From the NCBI GenBank assembly GCA_938028465.1, contig CALJAA010000137.1, forward strand, positions 1-32,808: a DNA stretch of 32,808 bases, in the 5' to 3' direction. The notes below the pieces were generated by a model, which saw only the letters and a list, made by a program, of their open reading frames with translations, searched no databases and was not told the DNA's origin. The stretch is from an uncultured Granulosicoccaceae bacterium. Lineage in GTDB: Bacteria; Pseudomonadota; Gammaproteobacteria; Granulosicoccales; Granulosicoccaceae. Shown here piece after piece: positions 1-9,085 of the stretch. Position 1 is the first letter of the stretch. Every line of letters starts with the position of its first letter. The position numbers were made by a program, and so were the translations under genes.

Positions 1-599
1 GCAACCTTGAGCAAAACGGTATTGTGTTTATCGATGAGATCGACAAGGTTGCGCGAGGCTCTCAAACCAGCGGTGCCGATGTGTCCCGTGAAGGTGTGCA
101 GCGAGATTTACTGCCATTGGTAGAGGGTAGTACTGTGTCGACTAAATTCGGGATGGTGAAAACGGATCACATACTGTTTATCGCCTGTGGTGCATTTCAT
201 TTATCTAAGCCATCTGATCTGATCCCTGAGCTACAGGGGCGTTTGCCCATCCGTGTCGAGCTGGACGCGCTCACTAGTAATGATTTTGTTCGCATATTAA
301 CTGAGCCCGATGCATCGTTAACAGATCAAGCGGTAGCGTTGTTAGGCACCGAAGACGTTAAAGTTAGCTTTACAGCAGACGGTATTGAGCGCATTGCAGA
401 GGTCGCGTTTCAGGTGAATGAAACTACCGAGAACATCGGTGCCAGGCGGTTGCATACGGTAATGGAGCGCCTGCTCGAAACAGCATCATTTAATGCGGCT
501 GATAACAGCGGCACCGAAATCGTCGTTAACGCAAACTTTGTTGACTCCAATCTAGGCGATCTAGTTCAGAACGTCGATCTTAGCCGGTATATTTTGTAA
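1..599 (+). CDS. hslU: HslU, ATPase subunit of the HslUV protease (3' part)
   Basis: This is the C-terminal part of the AAA+ unfoldase that feeds substrates into the HslV peptidase. The gene begins before the window; the first complete codon is at 3, and about 198 residues are present. The reading starts just ahead of Walker B ([10 protein letters not shown]), followed by the pore-distal segment with [17 protein letters not shown], then the sensor-2 region [17 protein letters not shown]. It ends in the typical LSRYIL tail, which in this family docks into HslV. The internal ATG at 24 lies inside Walker B and is not a real start. The stop at 597-599 is 2 bases before the next gene, so the two are probably co-transcribed. 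One small oddity is FIACGAFHL where FIASGAF is usual. Identification is by family motifs and is secure. Confidence 0.97.
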   Translation, partial: NLEQNGIVFIDEIDKVARGSQTSGADVSREGVQRDLLPLVEGSTVSTKFGMVKTDHILFIACGAFHLSKPSDLIPELQGRLPIRVELDALTSNDFVRILTEPDASLTDQAVALLGTEDVKVSFTADGIERIAEVAFQVNETTENIGARRLHTVMERLLETASFNAADNSGTEIVVNANFVDSNLGDLVQNVDLSRYIL

Positions 600-601
600 T
601 C

Positions 602-961
602 ATGGCCAAACCAACTGACATTAAGCTACATCAACAGAGACGCATACTCGAGCTGGTCTTTGATGATGGATACACCTGTAACTTGAGCTGCGAGTACCTT
701 CGGGTGAATTCGCCCTCCGCGGAGGTGCGGGGGCATGGGCCCGGCCAAGAAGTGCTGCAAGTGGGTAAAGAGTCCGTTGGTATCACACAGATTGAGCCTA
801 CTGGTAACTATGCCGTAAAGCTGCATTTTGATGATGGTCATAACAGCGGTATCTATCGCTGGGATTACCTATATGAATTAGGTAAGAATTTTGAAGAATA
901 CTGGCAGTCGTATCTAGATCAGCTTGATGCGGCTGGCCAATCACGCAAAGAGACCAATTGA
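602..961 (+). CDS. DUF971 (GBBH-like N-terminal domain) protein
   Basis: This small soluble protein of 119 residues starts 2 bases after hslU. The pattern of [21 protein letters not shown], a central segment, and [22 protein letters not shown] matches the DUF971 family, which is related to the N-terminal domain of gamma-butyrobetaine hydroxylase. Members are commonly encoded right after hslU in gammaproteobacteria, which supports the call. No signal peptide or membrane segment is visible. The biochemical role of the stand-alone domain is unsettled; an Fe-S or metal-linked role has been proposed for related domains, but nothing here tests that. The gene ends 10 bases before the ubiE start, consistent with one operon. 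Confidence 0.88.
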   Translation: MAKPTDIKLHQQRRILELVFDDGYTCNLSCEYLRVNSPSAEVRGHGPGQEVLQVGKESVGITQIEPTGNYAVKLHFDDGHNSGIYRWDYLYELGKNFEEYWQSYLDQLDAAGQSRKETN

Positions 962-971
962 GCGGGCAGTC

Positions 972-1730
972 ATGACTGAAGATGCAAACAGCAACAAAAC
1001 CCATTTCGGATACAAAGATGTAGACGAATCAGCCAAGGTTGGAATGGTTGGTGAGGTATTTCATTCTGTAGCAGCCAAGTACGATGTGATGAATGATGTC
1101 ATGTCGTTTGGTGTGCATCGCATCTGGAAGCAAATCACGATTGACCAATCCGCTGTAAGGCCAGGTCACAAGGTGTTGGATATAGCCGGTGGTACGGGTG
1201 ATCTTGCAAAGAAGTTTTGTAAACGTGTGGGCAGTAGTGGCGAAGTCGTACTAGCTGATATCAATGCATCGATGTTAGAAGTCGGGCGTGAGCGCCTACT
1301 TAATGAAGGTGTTGTGGGTAATTTACGTTTTGTTCAAGCTGATGCCGAAGCGCTACCGTTTGAAAATGACACCTTTGATTGCATCACAATTGCGTTTGGT
1401 TTGCGTAATGTTACGCGTAAAGAAAACGCGCTTGCCTCTATGTTGCGGGTGCTAAAACCGGGCGGGCGATTGTTGATACTGGAGTTCTCTAAACCCGTAC
1501 TGCCATTACTCAACACGGTTTATGATGCCTATTCGTTTAAAGCGCTACCCATGATGGGTAAGCTTATCGCTGATGATGAAGATAGCTATCGCTATTTAGC
1601 AGAATCTATTCGTATGCACCCTGATCAAGCAACGCTTGAGTCAATGATGAAAGAGGCTGGCTTTGAAGATACCAGCTATCAAAACTTGACGGGCGGTATA
1701 GTGGCCTTGCACAAAGGCTTTAAATTTTAG
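972..1730 (+). CDS. ubiE: UbiE, ubiquinone/menaquinone C-methyltransferase
   Basis: This SAM-dependent C-methyltransferase acts in ubiquinone (and menaquinone) synthesis. The protein is 252 residues, the usual UbiE length. The family N-terminus ([20 protein letters not shown], then [18 protein letters not shown]) is followed by SAM motif [14 protein letters not shown] and by [11 protein letters not shown] and [17 protein letters not shown]. The last is a UbiE/COQ5 signature. The ATG at 972 is chosen because the family N-terminus begins there; upstream in-frame starts at 924 and 927 lie inside the DUF971 gene and add residues not found in the family. It is followed after 19 bases by ubiJ and then ubiB, the conserved ubiEJB order. 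Confidence 0.97.
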   Translation: MTEDANSNKTHFGYKDVDESAKVGMVGEVFHSVAAKYDVMNDVMSFGVHRIWKQITIDQSAVRPGHKVLDIAGGTGDLAKKFCKRVGSSGEVVLADINASMLEVGRERLLNEGVVGNLRFVQADAEALPFENDTFDCITIAFGLRNVTRKENALASMLRVLKPGGRLLILEFSKPVLPLLNTVYDAYSFKALPMMGKLIADDEDSYRYLAESIRMHPDQATLESMMKEAGFEDTSYQNLTGGIVALHKGFKF

Positions 1731-1749
1731 CAGCGCATAGATAAATACA

Positions 1750-2370
1750 ATGCATATACCCATTCCTATTGCTGTATTGGTTCAGAAGGCGATTGACCAA
1801 ACGTTGCCACTTGACCCTGATACGCAGCGTGCGCTTGGCACCATTGATAGCAAAGTGATTGCTATCAATATTCAACAACCTCCGCTGGAATTTGCTTTGA
1901 GCATTGTCGATAACGATATCCAATTGTTACGCGTATTTGATGGTGAGCCTGATGCGACGCTTGCTGGCCCATTGAGCGATTTCTTTGCGATACAATCCAG
2001 TGACACTGCACTTGATAACGGGCGTATCAAAATTTCAGGAGATGAGCAACTCGCAAAAGATTTTGGGTTGATCGTTTATAGAAGTGAAGTTGATTGGCAA
2101 GATGCGCTTTCACCGTTTTTAGGCGAAACACTGGTACATAAAATAGGTGAATTGGGTAAACGGTTTGGTTTGTGGTCGAGTGGTACCAAACAACATTTAC
2201 GCGAAGACACTGCCGAATACCTACAAGAAGAAACGAATTTACTGGTGTCGCGTAATCAGGTGAGTAGTTTTACGAAACAGCTTGAAACAACAGCTGCAAA
2301 GGTAGAAACCTTAGATAGTAAGCTTACCGCTCTTGAAGAGCGAGCAAACAAGAAGGGCAAGCCCTCTTGA
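1750..2370 (+). CDS. ubiJ: UbiJ, SCP2-domain ubiquinone accessory factor
   Basis: UbiJ is a lipid-binding accessory protein of the aerobic ubiquinone synthesis complex. The 206-residue product has an N-terminal SCP2-like domain (about residues 20-115, including the LLRVFDGEPDATLAGPLSDF segment and the IKISGDEQLAKDFGLI strand-helix element). The C-terminal half is helical and ends in a heptad-like coiled coil (TAAKVETLDSKLTALEERANK), as in UbiJ/YigP. The gene sits between ubiE and ubiB, the diagnostic context. Its stop overlaps the ubiB start by 4 bases (TTGA at 2367-2370), which suggests translational coupling. Sequence identity within this family is low, so position and architecture carry much of the call. 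Confidence 0.9.
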   Translation: MHIPIPIAVLVQKAIDQTLPLDPDTQRALGTIDSKVIAINIQQPPLEFALSIVDNDIQLLRVFDGEPDATLAGPLSDFFAIQSSDTALDNGRIKISGDEQLAKDFGLIVYRSEVDWQDALSPFLGETLVHKIGELGKRFGLWSSGTKQHLREDTAEYLQEETNLLVSRNQVSSFTKQLETTAAKVETLDSKLTALEERANKKGKPS

Positions 2371-3983
2371 TTAAACGCATTACTAGGCTGTTTACCATTC
2401 AGCGAGTATTTGTTAAATACGCGCTGGAAGATCTATTCCTGACTAATTCGCGAATGAGTTGGTTGCGGCATATGTCGCGTGTATCACCCACGCGCTATAT
2501 CAATTCAGATGAACGAGCTTTGCCTCGGGGCCAACGTATACGTTTAGCACTCGAAGAGCTAGGTCCGGTGTTTGTTAAATTAGGCCAAGTGATGTCTACT
2601 CGGCGTGATTTGCTGCCAGATGATATCGGTGATGAGCTTGCCTTGCTGCAAGATAAGGTGCCGCCATTTGCTGCCAGCCTTGCACGTGACCAAATAGAAT
2701 TATCCTTGGGTAAGCCAGTCAATGAAATCTTCAAACACTTTGAAGACACACCTTTAGCCTCAGCATCAGTGGCCCAGGTACATGGCGTGGTATTACATGA
2801 CGGCACTAGTGCGATTGTTAAAGTGCTGCGTCCTGATATTCAGCCCATTATTGAACGTGATCTTTCTTTGATGTATTTGTTGGCTGATATTTGCCGGTCA
2901 ACACTACGTGATGGTAAGCGCATGCGCCCACGAGAAGTCGTGGCGGATTACGACCACACCATCCATAATGAGCTCGACTTAATTCAAGAAGCTAGCAACG
3001 CAGTCGTGCTGCGTAACAACCATAAAGATTCTCCTCTGTTGTATGTGCCGGAGATCTACTGGGATTACACACGTAAAAACATACTAGTGATGGAACGCAT
3101 TGAAGGTATTCCAATACGTGATGTGGATGAGATGCGCGCAATCAATATGGATATGAAGAAGTTAGCTGAAACGGGTGTGGAAATATTTTATACGCAGGTG
3201 TTCAAGCACAATTTTTTCCATGCAGATATGCATCCAGGTAATATTTTTGTATCGAGGCACAACCCACGAGACCCGCAATACATTGCCGTCGACTTTGGCA
3301 TTGTTGGGTCACTGACGGCAGAAGATCAGCGCTACCTGGGTGAAAACATCCTGGCATTTTTTCAACGCGACTATCGTCGAGTTGCGCAATTGCATGTGGA
3401 TTCGGGTTGGGTGCCGGCTGGCACGCGTGTATCAGAGTTTGAAGCCGCCGTACGCGCAGTGTGCGAACCGATCTTTGAAAAGCCACTAGCTGAAATATCA
3501 TTTGGCCAAGTGTTGCTGCAGTTGTTTCATACGGCACGCCGGTTTGAAATGGAAGTGCAGCCTCAATTAGTGTTGCTACAAAAAACCTTGCTCAATATTG
3601 AAGGCTTAGGGCGCCAGCTCTATCCGCAGCTTGATTTATGGGCAACAGCAAAACCGTTTTTAGAGCAATGGATGAAAGAACGCCAAAGCCCGCAGGCCTT
3701 GGCCAAAAAAATCGTCGCGCAGGCACCGCAAATTCTAGATGCACTACCGGCCATGCCGATGTTGGTTCATCAGTATTTAAAAGACGCACCTTTGCGTGCA
3801 CAACAAACACAGCCTGATAACTCGTCGCTAAAACAAACCATAGCGGGATCAGTATTAATATTGGCGGGCAGTATGATTTTGGCCTCGGTGATGATTAGCG
3901 ATCAAAGTAAAGTTTGGTACTTAGTGAGTTTGGTGCCTATGGTTGTGGGCCTTGGCTTACTTCGCGTAGGCCTACGTAATTAA
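2367..3983 (+). CDS. ubiB: UbiB, atypical kinase/ATPase of ubiquinone biosynthesis
   Basis: This membrane-anchored ADCK/ABC1-family ATPase is required for ubiquinone synthesis. The 538-residue protein shows the family KxGQ motif (KLGQ, about 71-74), the Ala-rich loop ASASVAQVHG (131-140) that replaces a normal P-loop, the lysine of IVKVLRPD (152), HADMHPGN (285-292) and the DFG triad (309-311). Two hydrophobic segments at the C-terminus (about 487-537) anchor it. VCEPIFEKPLAEISFGQVL and RRFEMEVQPQLVLLQKTLL are typical of gammaproteobacterial UbiB. Translation appears to begin at TTG 2367 within TTGA, because this gives the expected N-terminus; the next ATG would remove about 30 residues. It is the last gene of the run, followed by REP-like hairpins. 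Confidence 0.96.
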   Translation: MIKRITRLFTIQRVFVKYALEDLFLTNSRMSWLRHMSRVSPTRYINSDERALPRGQRIRLALEELGPVFVKLGQVMSTRRDLLPDDIGDELALLQDKVPPFAASLARDQIELSLGKPVNEIFKHFEDTPLASASVAQVHGVVLHDGTSAIVKVLRPDIQPIIERDLSLMYLLADICRSTLRDGKRMRPREVVADYDHTIHNELDLIQEASNAVVLRNNHKDSPLLYVPEIYWDYTRKNILVMERIEGIPIRDVDEMRAINMDMKKLAETGVEIFYTQVFKHNFFHADMHPGNIFVSRHNPRDPQYIAVDFGIVGSLTAEDQRYLGENILAFFQRDYRRVAQLHVDSGWVPAGTRVSEFEAAVRAVCEPIFEKPLAEISFGQVLLQLFHTARRFEMEVQPQLVLLQKTLLNIEGLGRQLYPQLDLWATAKPFLEQWMKERQSPQALAKKIVAQAPQILDALPAMPMLVHQYLKDAPLRAQQTQPDNSSLKQTIAGSVLILAGSMILASVMISDQSKVWYLVSLVPMVVGLGLLRVGLRN

Positions 3984-3995
3984 CCCACCCCATTT

Positions 3996-4118
3996 GTCAT
4001 CCCCGTTCCATTCGTCATTCACGCAGGGGTTGTCATCCCCGCACAAATTGTCATCCCCGCGTAGGCGGGCTAGGTGGGGATGACAATGTTCGAAGGGTGA
4101 CAATGTTCGGGGGGATGG
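3996..4118. repeat. REP-like repeat cluster downstream of ubiB
   Basis: Four copies of a GTCATCCCCG/GTCATTC-type arm start at 3996, 4014, 4032 and 4050. The last forms a hairpin with GTCATCCCC at 4050-4058 pairing with GGGGATGAC at 4076-4084 around a GCGTAGGCGGG core. A degenerate tandem repeat follows (TGACAATGTTCG at 4081-4092 and again at 4098-4109, 17-base period). Related arms recur at 15160-15220 and 31122-31187, so this is a dispersed intergenic family. The hairpin may also protect or terminate the ubi transcript. Confidence 0.8.
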
Positions 4119-4212
4119 CACTATTTATTGGCACCCAAAACAGCAAAATTGACGCAATACCTCACTTTCTTTGACACCCCCATTCCGCACCAACATTGCA
4201 ATTTGACCCGTT

Positions 4213-4593
4213 TTGCTACAACTGCGCTATCTGGCAGCGACCTTGCATCAGCAAAGGCACACGATTAATTTGGATTACAGCGCTATGCAACAGTTACAAC
4301 CAGATCCGCTTTGGGATGAAGGCATTGCAAGCTATCTGATGGGCGAGTACGAAAAGAACCAAACGCCCATTTCTAGCGAAGATCTTCAAGCTTTTGCGGT
4401 TGAGAGGGCGCAACGTATAGGCGACATGCTTGAGACATTGTTTTTAATGGCAATCTACGGCGAATGGCAGTACGTGGATGCGGATGGTAAGGAACAACCT
4501 CTGGACGAAGAAGGTTTGAATAACTTGTATGCTAAGGGCCGTATTACTGCAGCCGATCTCGAAGCATTCGACGGTCTCTGGAAGCCAGTCTAA
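4213..4593 (+). CDS. Small hypothetical acidic protein
   Basis: I do not recognise this family. The longest frame begins at TTG 4213 (126 residues). A more natural ATG lies at 4285 (102 residues, beginning MQQLQPDPLWDEG), and I slightly favour it because the leading residues look like read-back into non-coding DNA. Neither start has a clear ribosome binding site. The product is soluble, acidic and mostly helical by appearance, with SYLMGEYEKNQTPIS, RAQRIGDMLETLFLMAIYGEWQY and an ITAADLEAFDGLWKPV C-terminus. There is no signal peptide, membrane segment or recognisable catalytic motif. Codon use resembles its neighbours. It stands alone between the REP-like cluster and uvrD. It could be a lineage-specific gene. 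Confidence 0.6.
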   Translation: MLQLRYLAATLHQQRHTINLDYSAMQQLQPDPLWDEGIASYLMGEYEKNQTPISSEDLQAFAVERAQRIGDMLETLFLMAIYGEWQYVDADGKEQPLDEEGLNNLYAKGRITAADLEAFDGLWKPV

Positions 4594-4602
4594 ATCTGCT
4601 TA

Positions 4603-4635
4603 CGCCAGTTCAGAGCACTCCTGCTCTAGCTGGCG
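4603..4635. terminator. Imperfect hairpin between the hypothetical gene and uvrD
   Basis: CGCCAG (4603-4608) pairs with CTGGCG (4630-4635), and an inner AGAGCA/TGCTCT stem extends the hairpin across a small asymmetric bulge. It begins 9 bases after the stop at 4593. No T-run follows on either strand, so it is either a weak terminator or an RNA-stabilising structure. Confidence 0.4.
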
Positions 4636-4742
4636 ACAAAGAATGGTAGTAATTTAAACAGTCTCCGACTTTATTAAGAGTTATTTCATCGTCTTCTTGC
4701 CAACACCGCTGCGCGTTTGCCGCACCGTTGTTACCATAGGGC

Positions 4743-6914
4743 ATGGACGTATCAGACCTTCTCGACGACCTCAACGATGCGCAGCGCCAAGCTGTGTCGG
4801 CGCCGCTTGGCCACCAGTTGGTGCTTGCCGGTGCTGGTAGTGGTAAAACCCGAGTATTAACCAATCGAATTGCCTGGCTAAATCGGGTAGAGGCTATCTC
4901 GCCGTTAAGCATCATGGCGGTTACCTTTACCAATAAGGCGGCTCGCGAAATGCGTGTTCGGGTTGAGGGTCTGCTCGGTATGGCTATTGGCCCAATGTGG
5001 CTAGGCACCTTCCACGGAATCGCTCATCGGTTTTTACGTTCTCACTGGAAAGATGCAAACTTGCCACAGGCATTCCAGATACTGGATTCTGATGATCAGT
5101 TACGAGTAGTGAAAAGAACCATCCGTGCGTTAGAGCTTGATGAGGCTCATTGGCCACCTCGGCAAGTGCAGTGGTTTATCAATGGCCACAAAGATGAAGG
5201 CCGGCGGCCACATCATATTGATGACCAGCAAGATGCCACTACCGCCCAATACATTCGCATTTATACCGCTTACGAAGTAGCCTGTAACCGAGCCGGTGCT
5301 GTTGATTTTGCCGAGCTGCTATTACGCGCGCTTGAAACACTACGCGATAACGAATCACTGCTTAAGCATTATCAAAAACGGTTTCGTTGTGTGCTGGTGG
5401 ACGAATTCCAAGATACCAACTCGATTCAATACGCGTGGATACGCTTACTGGCTGGTGGTGATAACACGTCTGTATTTGCGGTGGGTGATGATGATCAATC
5501 CATTTACGCTTGGCGTGGTGCCAAGGTTGAGAATCTACTCAATTTTAATAAGGATTACCCCAACGCTGAAGTGGTTCGCCTAGAGCAAAATTACCGTTCA
5601 ACCGGCAATATATTGGAAGCCGCGAACGCACTGATTTCCTGCAACGGTGGGCGCATGGGTAAAAACCTATGGACATCTGATAGTGCTGGTGACCCAATCA
5701 CTATGTATAACGCCTACAACGAAACCGATGAAGCACGGTTTATTGTAGAAACGATTCTTAGCTACATTAAAGATGGTGGCAGGCGTCAAGATTGCGCAGT
5801 GTTGTATCGATCTAATGCGCAATCACGAGTGATAGAAGAATTCTTAGTGGCATCGGGTGTTCAGTATCGCGTGTATGGCGGCCTGCGCTTTTTTGAGCGA
5901 GCTGAAATAAAAGATACACTCGCTTATATGCGTCTGGCTAACTTTCGTGCTGATGATGTGTCGTTTGAGCGCATCATTAATCAACCTACGCGCGGCATAG
6001 GCGATAAAACCGTTAGTTTGATTAGGCAATACGCCCGAGAAAACGAAGTATCGATGTGGTTAGCGGCTGCGTCATTAGTTGAAGCTAATGGTTTAACGGC
6101 ACGAGCAAAAGGAGCGGTTCAGGGTTTTATTACGTTGATCGAAGCTCTAAGTACGGCGATGGAAGATCAATCATTGGGCATGCAAGTGCAGATTACAAGC
6201 AGCCACAGTGGGTTGTTGGAGCATTTTAAAAAGGACGATAGTGATCGCGGCCAGATGCGAGTGGAAAACATACAAGAACTCGAAAACGCCGCCCGTACCT
6301 ATATGTTTACAAATGAGGATACTGACGAAGGCACTATCCTTGATGACTTCCTAGCGCACGCAGCCTTAGAAGCGGGCGAAGGCCAAGCGGATGCCGACGA
6401 AGATGCGGTGCAACTCATGACATTGCATTCGGCAAAAGGCTTAGAGTTTCCATTGGTGATTATGGGTGGTATGGAGCAGGGCTTATTCCCGCATATGCGA
6501 TCAATGGAAGACCCGGTTAAGTTAGAAGAAGAGCGCCGTCTGTGCTATGTAGGTATTACCCGCGCGCGCAAAAAACTCTACCTAACTTTGGCCGAGCAAC
6601 GCCGCTTGCATGGTAAAGATCAATACAATCCACCTTCAAAATTCATCAGTGAAATCCCGGCAGAGTTATTAGAAGAAATCCGCCCGCGCATGAATGTATC
6701 AATGCCGGTTTATCATTCGTCTCCGGTTAATCAATATGCTGATCAAGACGAATCAGGTATATCGGTTGGTCAGTCAGTTAAGCACGGCAAGTATGGTTTC
6801 GGTATTGTGATTGACCAAGAAGGCAGAGGCTCTTCTGCGCGCGTATACGTGAACTTTGAAGATGCCGGTAGTAAATGGTTGATCTTGGCTTATGCTAATT
6901 TGCAGCCGGCTTGA
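4743..6914 (+). CDS. uvrD: UvrD, DNA helicase II
   Basis: This superfamily 1A 3'-5' DNA helicase acts in nucleotide excision repair and mismatch repair. At 723 residues it matches the usual UvrD length. Seen in order: the Q-motif-like LNDAQRQAV, Walker A GAGSGKT (30-36), motif Ia TFTNKAAREM, Walker B DEFQD (220-224), motif III GDDDQSIYAWRGA, motif IV LEQNYRS, motif V LMTLHSAKGLEFP and motif VI YVGITRARKKLYL. The C-terminal 50 residues (VGQSVKHGKYGFG to the end) form the Tudor-like domain found in UvrD/PcrA. The start at ATG 4743 has only a weak AGGG nearby. No LexA box is visible in the 149 bases upstream, although uvrD is SOS-controlled in E. coli. Rep is less likely because of the length and the C-terminal domain. 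Confidence 0.96.
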   Translation: MDVSDLLDDLNDAQRQAVSAPLGHQLVLAGAGSGKTRVLTNRIAWLNRVEAISPLSIMAVTFTNKAAREMRVRVEGLLGMAIGPMWLGTFHGIAHRFLRSHWKDANLPQAFQILDSDDQLRVVKRTIRALELDEAHWPPRQVQWFINGHKDEGRRPHHIDDQQDATTAQYIRIYTAYEVACNRAGAVDFAELLLRALETLRDNESLLKHYQKRFRCVLVDEFQDTNSIQYAWIRLLAGGDNTSVFAVGDDDQSIYAWRGAKVENLLNFNKDYPNAEVVRLEQNYRSTGNILEAANALISCNGGRMGKNLWTSDSAGDPITMYNAYNETDEARFIVETILSYIKDGGRRQDCAVLYRSNAQSRVIEEFLVASGVQYRVYGGLRFFERAEIKDTLAYMRLANFRADDVSFERIINQPTRGIGDKTVSLIRQYARENEVSMWLAAASLVEANGLTARAKGAVQGFITLIEALSTAMEDQSLGMQVQITSSHSGLLEHFKKDDSDRGQMRVENIQELENAARTYMFTNEDTDEGTILDDFLAHAALEAGEGQADADEDAVQLMTLHSAKGLEFPLVIMGGMEQGLFPHMRSMEDPVKLEEERRLCYVGITRARKKLYLTLAEQRRLHGKDQYNPPSKFISEIPAELLEEIRPRMNVSMPVYHSSPVNQYADQDESGISVGQSVKHGKYGFGIVIDQEGRGSSARVYVNFEDAGSKWLILAYANLQPA

Positions 6915-6988
6915 TAGTTTTAATTGCTTCTCTGTCAATTTGACCAGAACTTTATCAATATTTATGTAGTTGTTATAAAAACTATCAA
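6911..6988. promoter_or_regulatory. 11-bp inverted repeat enclosing a promoter-like pair
   Basis: TTGATAGTTTT at 6911-6921 (containing the uvrD stop codon) is the exact reverse complement of AAAACTATCAA at 6978-6988. Between the arms lies TTGACC (6940-6945), a 17-base spacer and TATGTA (6963-6968), a plausible sigma-70 pair. The arms could be operator half-sites or a long-range RNA stem after uvrD. The GATAGTT core recurs further along the same gap. Confidence 0.4.
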
Positions 6989-7381
6989 TTGAGTTATAAG
7001 CTTTTAGTCAAAGTACGGCATATCATGCACGTAAACCTAATTTTTAACATGTTATCCGATAATCGACACGATGTGATTCGCGCGACTCCAATGTTCAGTA
7101 TTGAGGGGCAGCTCAAGCGCATGGGATGTGATAATCCGAGAGCCAGTCGGGCGGGCCTTTTGTCTTTTTAAGTCCAGCAATTCTTGCCATATTTTGTGCA
7201 GTATGCACGCTATGCCCTTATGTTTTTATAAGTAATCGAATCCCTCGCATAGTTTCCTAAATCTCAACTATCCATCTGCCGATAGCCTGTTGTCGGATAG
7301 TTCATCCAATTAAATGAAAAATCAAAGCATTAACAAAGATCTGCTGGTGGTTCGGCCCGTGAGCAGGTTAAGGAGTGGCCG
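6915..7381. other. 467-base gap between uvrD and sensory cluster A
   Basis: I find no convincing gene here. The gap is AT-rich and holds the promoter-like pair at 6940-6968 and a second inverted repeat, AACTATCC (7266-7273) and GGATAGTT (7295-7302). Its last bases provide the ribosome binding site for the gene at 7382 (AAGGAG about 8 bases ahead of GTG). A regulatory leader or a small RNA is possible but not shown. Confidence 0.5.
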
Positions 7382-9085
7382 GTGAAAAAAATCATATTGT
7401 TCGTAGATGATGAGCAATCAATTCTAAGCGCAATTAAACGGTTGTTTCGTAAGTCTCCTTACAATATCTTGACGGCTGGAAATGCTAAAGACGCACTAGA
7501 CGTTATTCGCACCGTTCCAATCTCTGTATTAGTATCAGATTACACAATGCCGGGGGAAACTGGTGCTGAGTTACTGGCGATGGCGAAATCGATTCGGCCA
7601 GAAATGAGTCGCATAATCCTGAGTGGTAACAATGATCAAGAAGCTCTGTTGCAGTCAATAAACCTCGGGTCGGCAGATCGATTCCTGACAAAGCCCTGGG
7701 ATGATAGCGAGCTGATTAGCGAAGTCGATAATGCGATGGCAGCTTGGGAAGAAAAGAGATACACGTGGCCAGATAAAAAACTGTTAAATCAGACGTCTTT
7801 TATACAAATGGTTGACGAGCTCATATCAGAGCCTGAAACAACTAACCGTGCCGTTATTTATTTTGGTGTTCGTGACTTTGAAAATGTACAACAACTCGTT
7901 GGAATTGAAGAACTAAGGAATTTTTTATATGAAATATCTCCGACGCTAAACAGTGTAGAGTCGTCGGTAACCTTGGCGATTTTGGACGACAATAATTTTT
8001 GCGGAATAATCAAACTAGAGAATGAAGCAGCAAGTCTTAAGCAGAAAATTAGCGATCTGATTGAACCGTTTTTGGAAGCTTCTGCTCTTGATAATCAGAA
8101 AATTTCCATTTCATTAGACGTAGGGTACTGCGTAGCATCGCCTGAGACCGCTAGCGCTATAGATCTGATCAGCAACGCACTTACCGCTTACCAACACGCG
8201 AAATCATCTGAGTCTGGAAACTATGTGGATTATCAGTCATGGATGAGTGAAAAGAAAAATTATGACCGGATCATCGAAAGTAATTTGCAACATGCATTGA
8301 AAGATATTGAATTTGTCCTTCACTATCAACCAAAAATTAATATTTCAAATAACACAATGCACGGTGCTGAAGCGCTTATTCGGTGGAATAGTAAAACCCT
8401 AGGTATGGTGTCGCCCTTTGATTTTATTCACTTAGCAGAACGTAGCGAGGCTATAAACGACATTGGTCACTGGGTGATGAACGAGGCCATTCGGCAGTGG
8501 GTGGAGTGGTTTGGCCAGTCAGAGGTACAACCAATCGTGTCGGTTAATGTATCGCCCAGGCAACTGAAAGACTTTTCATTCGTCAAACGCGTAGAGAGCG
8601 TTCTTCAGGAACATAGTATTGATCCGTCGAGGCTGGAGCTTGAGATCACAGAGAGTCTTATGGTGGAAGATATAAAAACAACGCTTAAGATCCTCAATGA
8701 CATAAAGGCGCTCGGCGTTGCCTTATCAATTGATGATTTTGGAACTGGGTATTCGTCATTAAGCTATTTAAATCAGCTTCCAGTGGATACGCTGAAAATT
8801 GATCGGTCTTTTATATTTCCAATGATGGAGTCAGAAGAAAAAAGGCGCCTTGTTAAAAATTTAATCAGATTGGGACATGATTTAGGCATTGATATAGTCG
8901 CGGAAGGGGTTGAAGATGAGCAACAACTTGAGGTTCTGAAAGAGTATGGTTGCGATGTAATCCAAGGTTATTTTTATAGTCCGCCGGTTCCATCAGGAGA
9001 CTATGCGCGCCTGATAGAAAAATTCCCCCCACAAGTAGCTGATACTCAAGATTTTCAGCAAGTAGGCATGCTTAAGTCAGCATAA
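7382..9085 (+). CDS. Response regulator c-di-GMP phosphodiesterase (REC - degenerate GGDEF - EAL)
   Basis: This is a 567-residue cytoplasmic protein. Residues 1-120 form a receiver domain with the acidic pair DDE, phosphoacceptor Asp53 (SDYTMPG), Ser81 and Lys104 (LTKPWDD), similar to RpfG-type receivers. Residues about 130-285 look like a GGDEF fold whose signature is replaced by LDDNNF (201-206), so it should not make c-di-GMP. Residues 300-545 are an EAL domain with its key residues in place: EAL 330-332, Asn389 (SVNVSPRQ), EITES (421-425), DDFGTGYSS (451-459), Lys472, Glu508 (VAEGVE) and the IQGY motif. It is therefore predicted to hydrolyse c-di-GMP under control of phosphorylation. The start is GTG 7382 with a good AAGGAG. 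The kinase at 10133 is the likely partner. Confidence 0.93.
   Translation: MKKIILFVDDEQSILSAIKRLFRKSPYNILTAGNAKDALDVIRTVPISVLVSDYTMPGETGAELLAMAKSIRPEMSRIILSGNNDQEALLQSINLGSADRFLTKPWDDSELISEVDNAMAAWEEKRYTWPDKKLLNQTSFIQMVDELISEPETTNRAVIYFGVRDFENVQQLVGIEELRNFLYEISPTLNSVESSVTLAILDDNNFCGIIKLENEAASLKQKISDLIEPFLEASALDNQKISISLDVGYCVASPETASAIDLISNALTAYQHAKSSESGNYVDYQSWMSEKKNYDRIIESNLQHALKDIEFVLHYQPKINISNNTMHGAEALIRWNSKTLGMVSPFDFIHLAERSEAINDIGHWVMNEAIRQWVEWFGQSEVQPIVSVNVSPRQLKDFSFVKRVESVLQEHSIDPSRLELEITESLMVEDIKTTLKILNDIKALGVALSIDDFGTGYSSLSYLNQLPVDTLKIDRSFIFPMMESEEKRRLVKNLIRLGHDLGIDIVAEGVEDEQQLEVLKEYGCDVIQGYFYSPPVPSGDYARLIEKFPPQVADTQDFQQVGMLKSA

Noticed and set aside
4081..4109. Tandem TGACAATGTTCG as a CRISPR-like repeat
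   Set aside because: Only two copies with a 5-base spacing, embedded in REP-like sequence, and no cas genes.
4594..4742. Search for a LexA operator before uvrD (and in 31919-31988 before polA)
   Set aside because: No CTG-N10-CAG type site was seen in either region, so SOS control cannot be claimed.
6989..7171. A 60-codon open frame starting with TTG in the gap after uvrD
   Set aside because: No ribosome binding site, no recognisable protein features, and it lies in an AT-rich region with inverted repeats. Chance frames of this size are expected.
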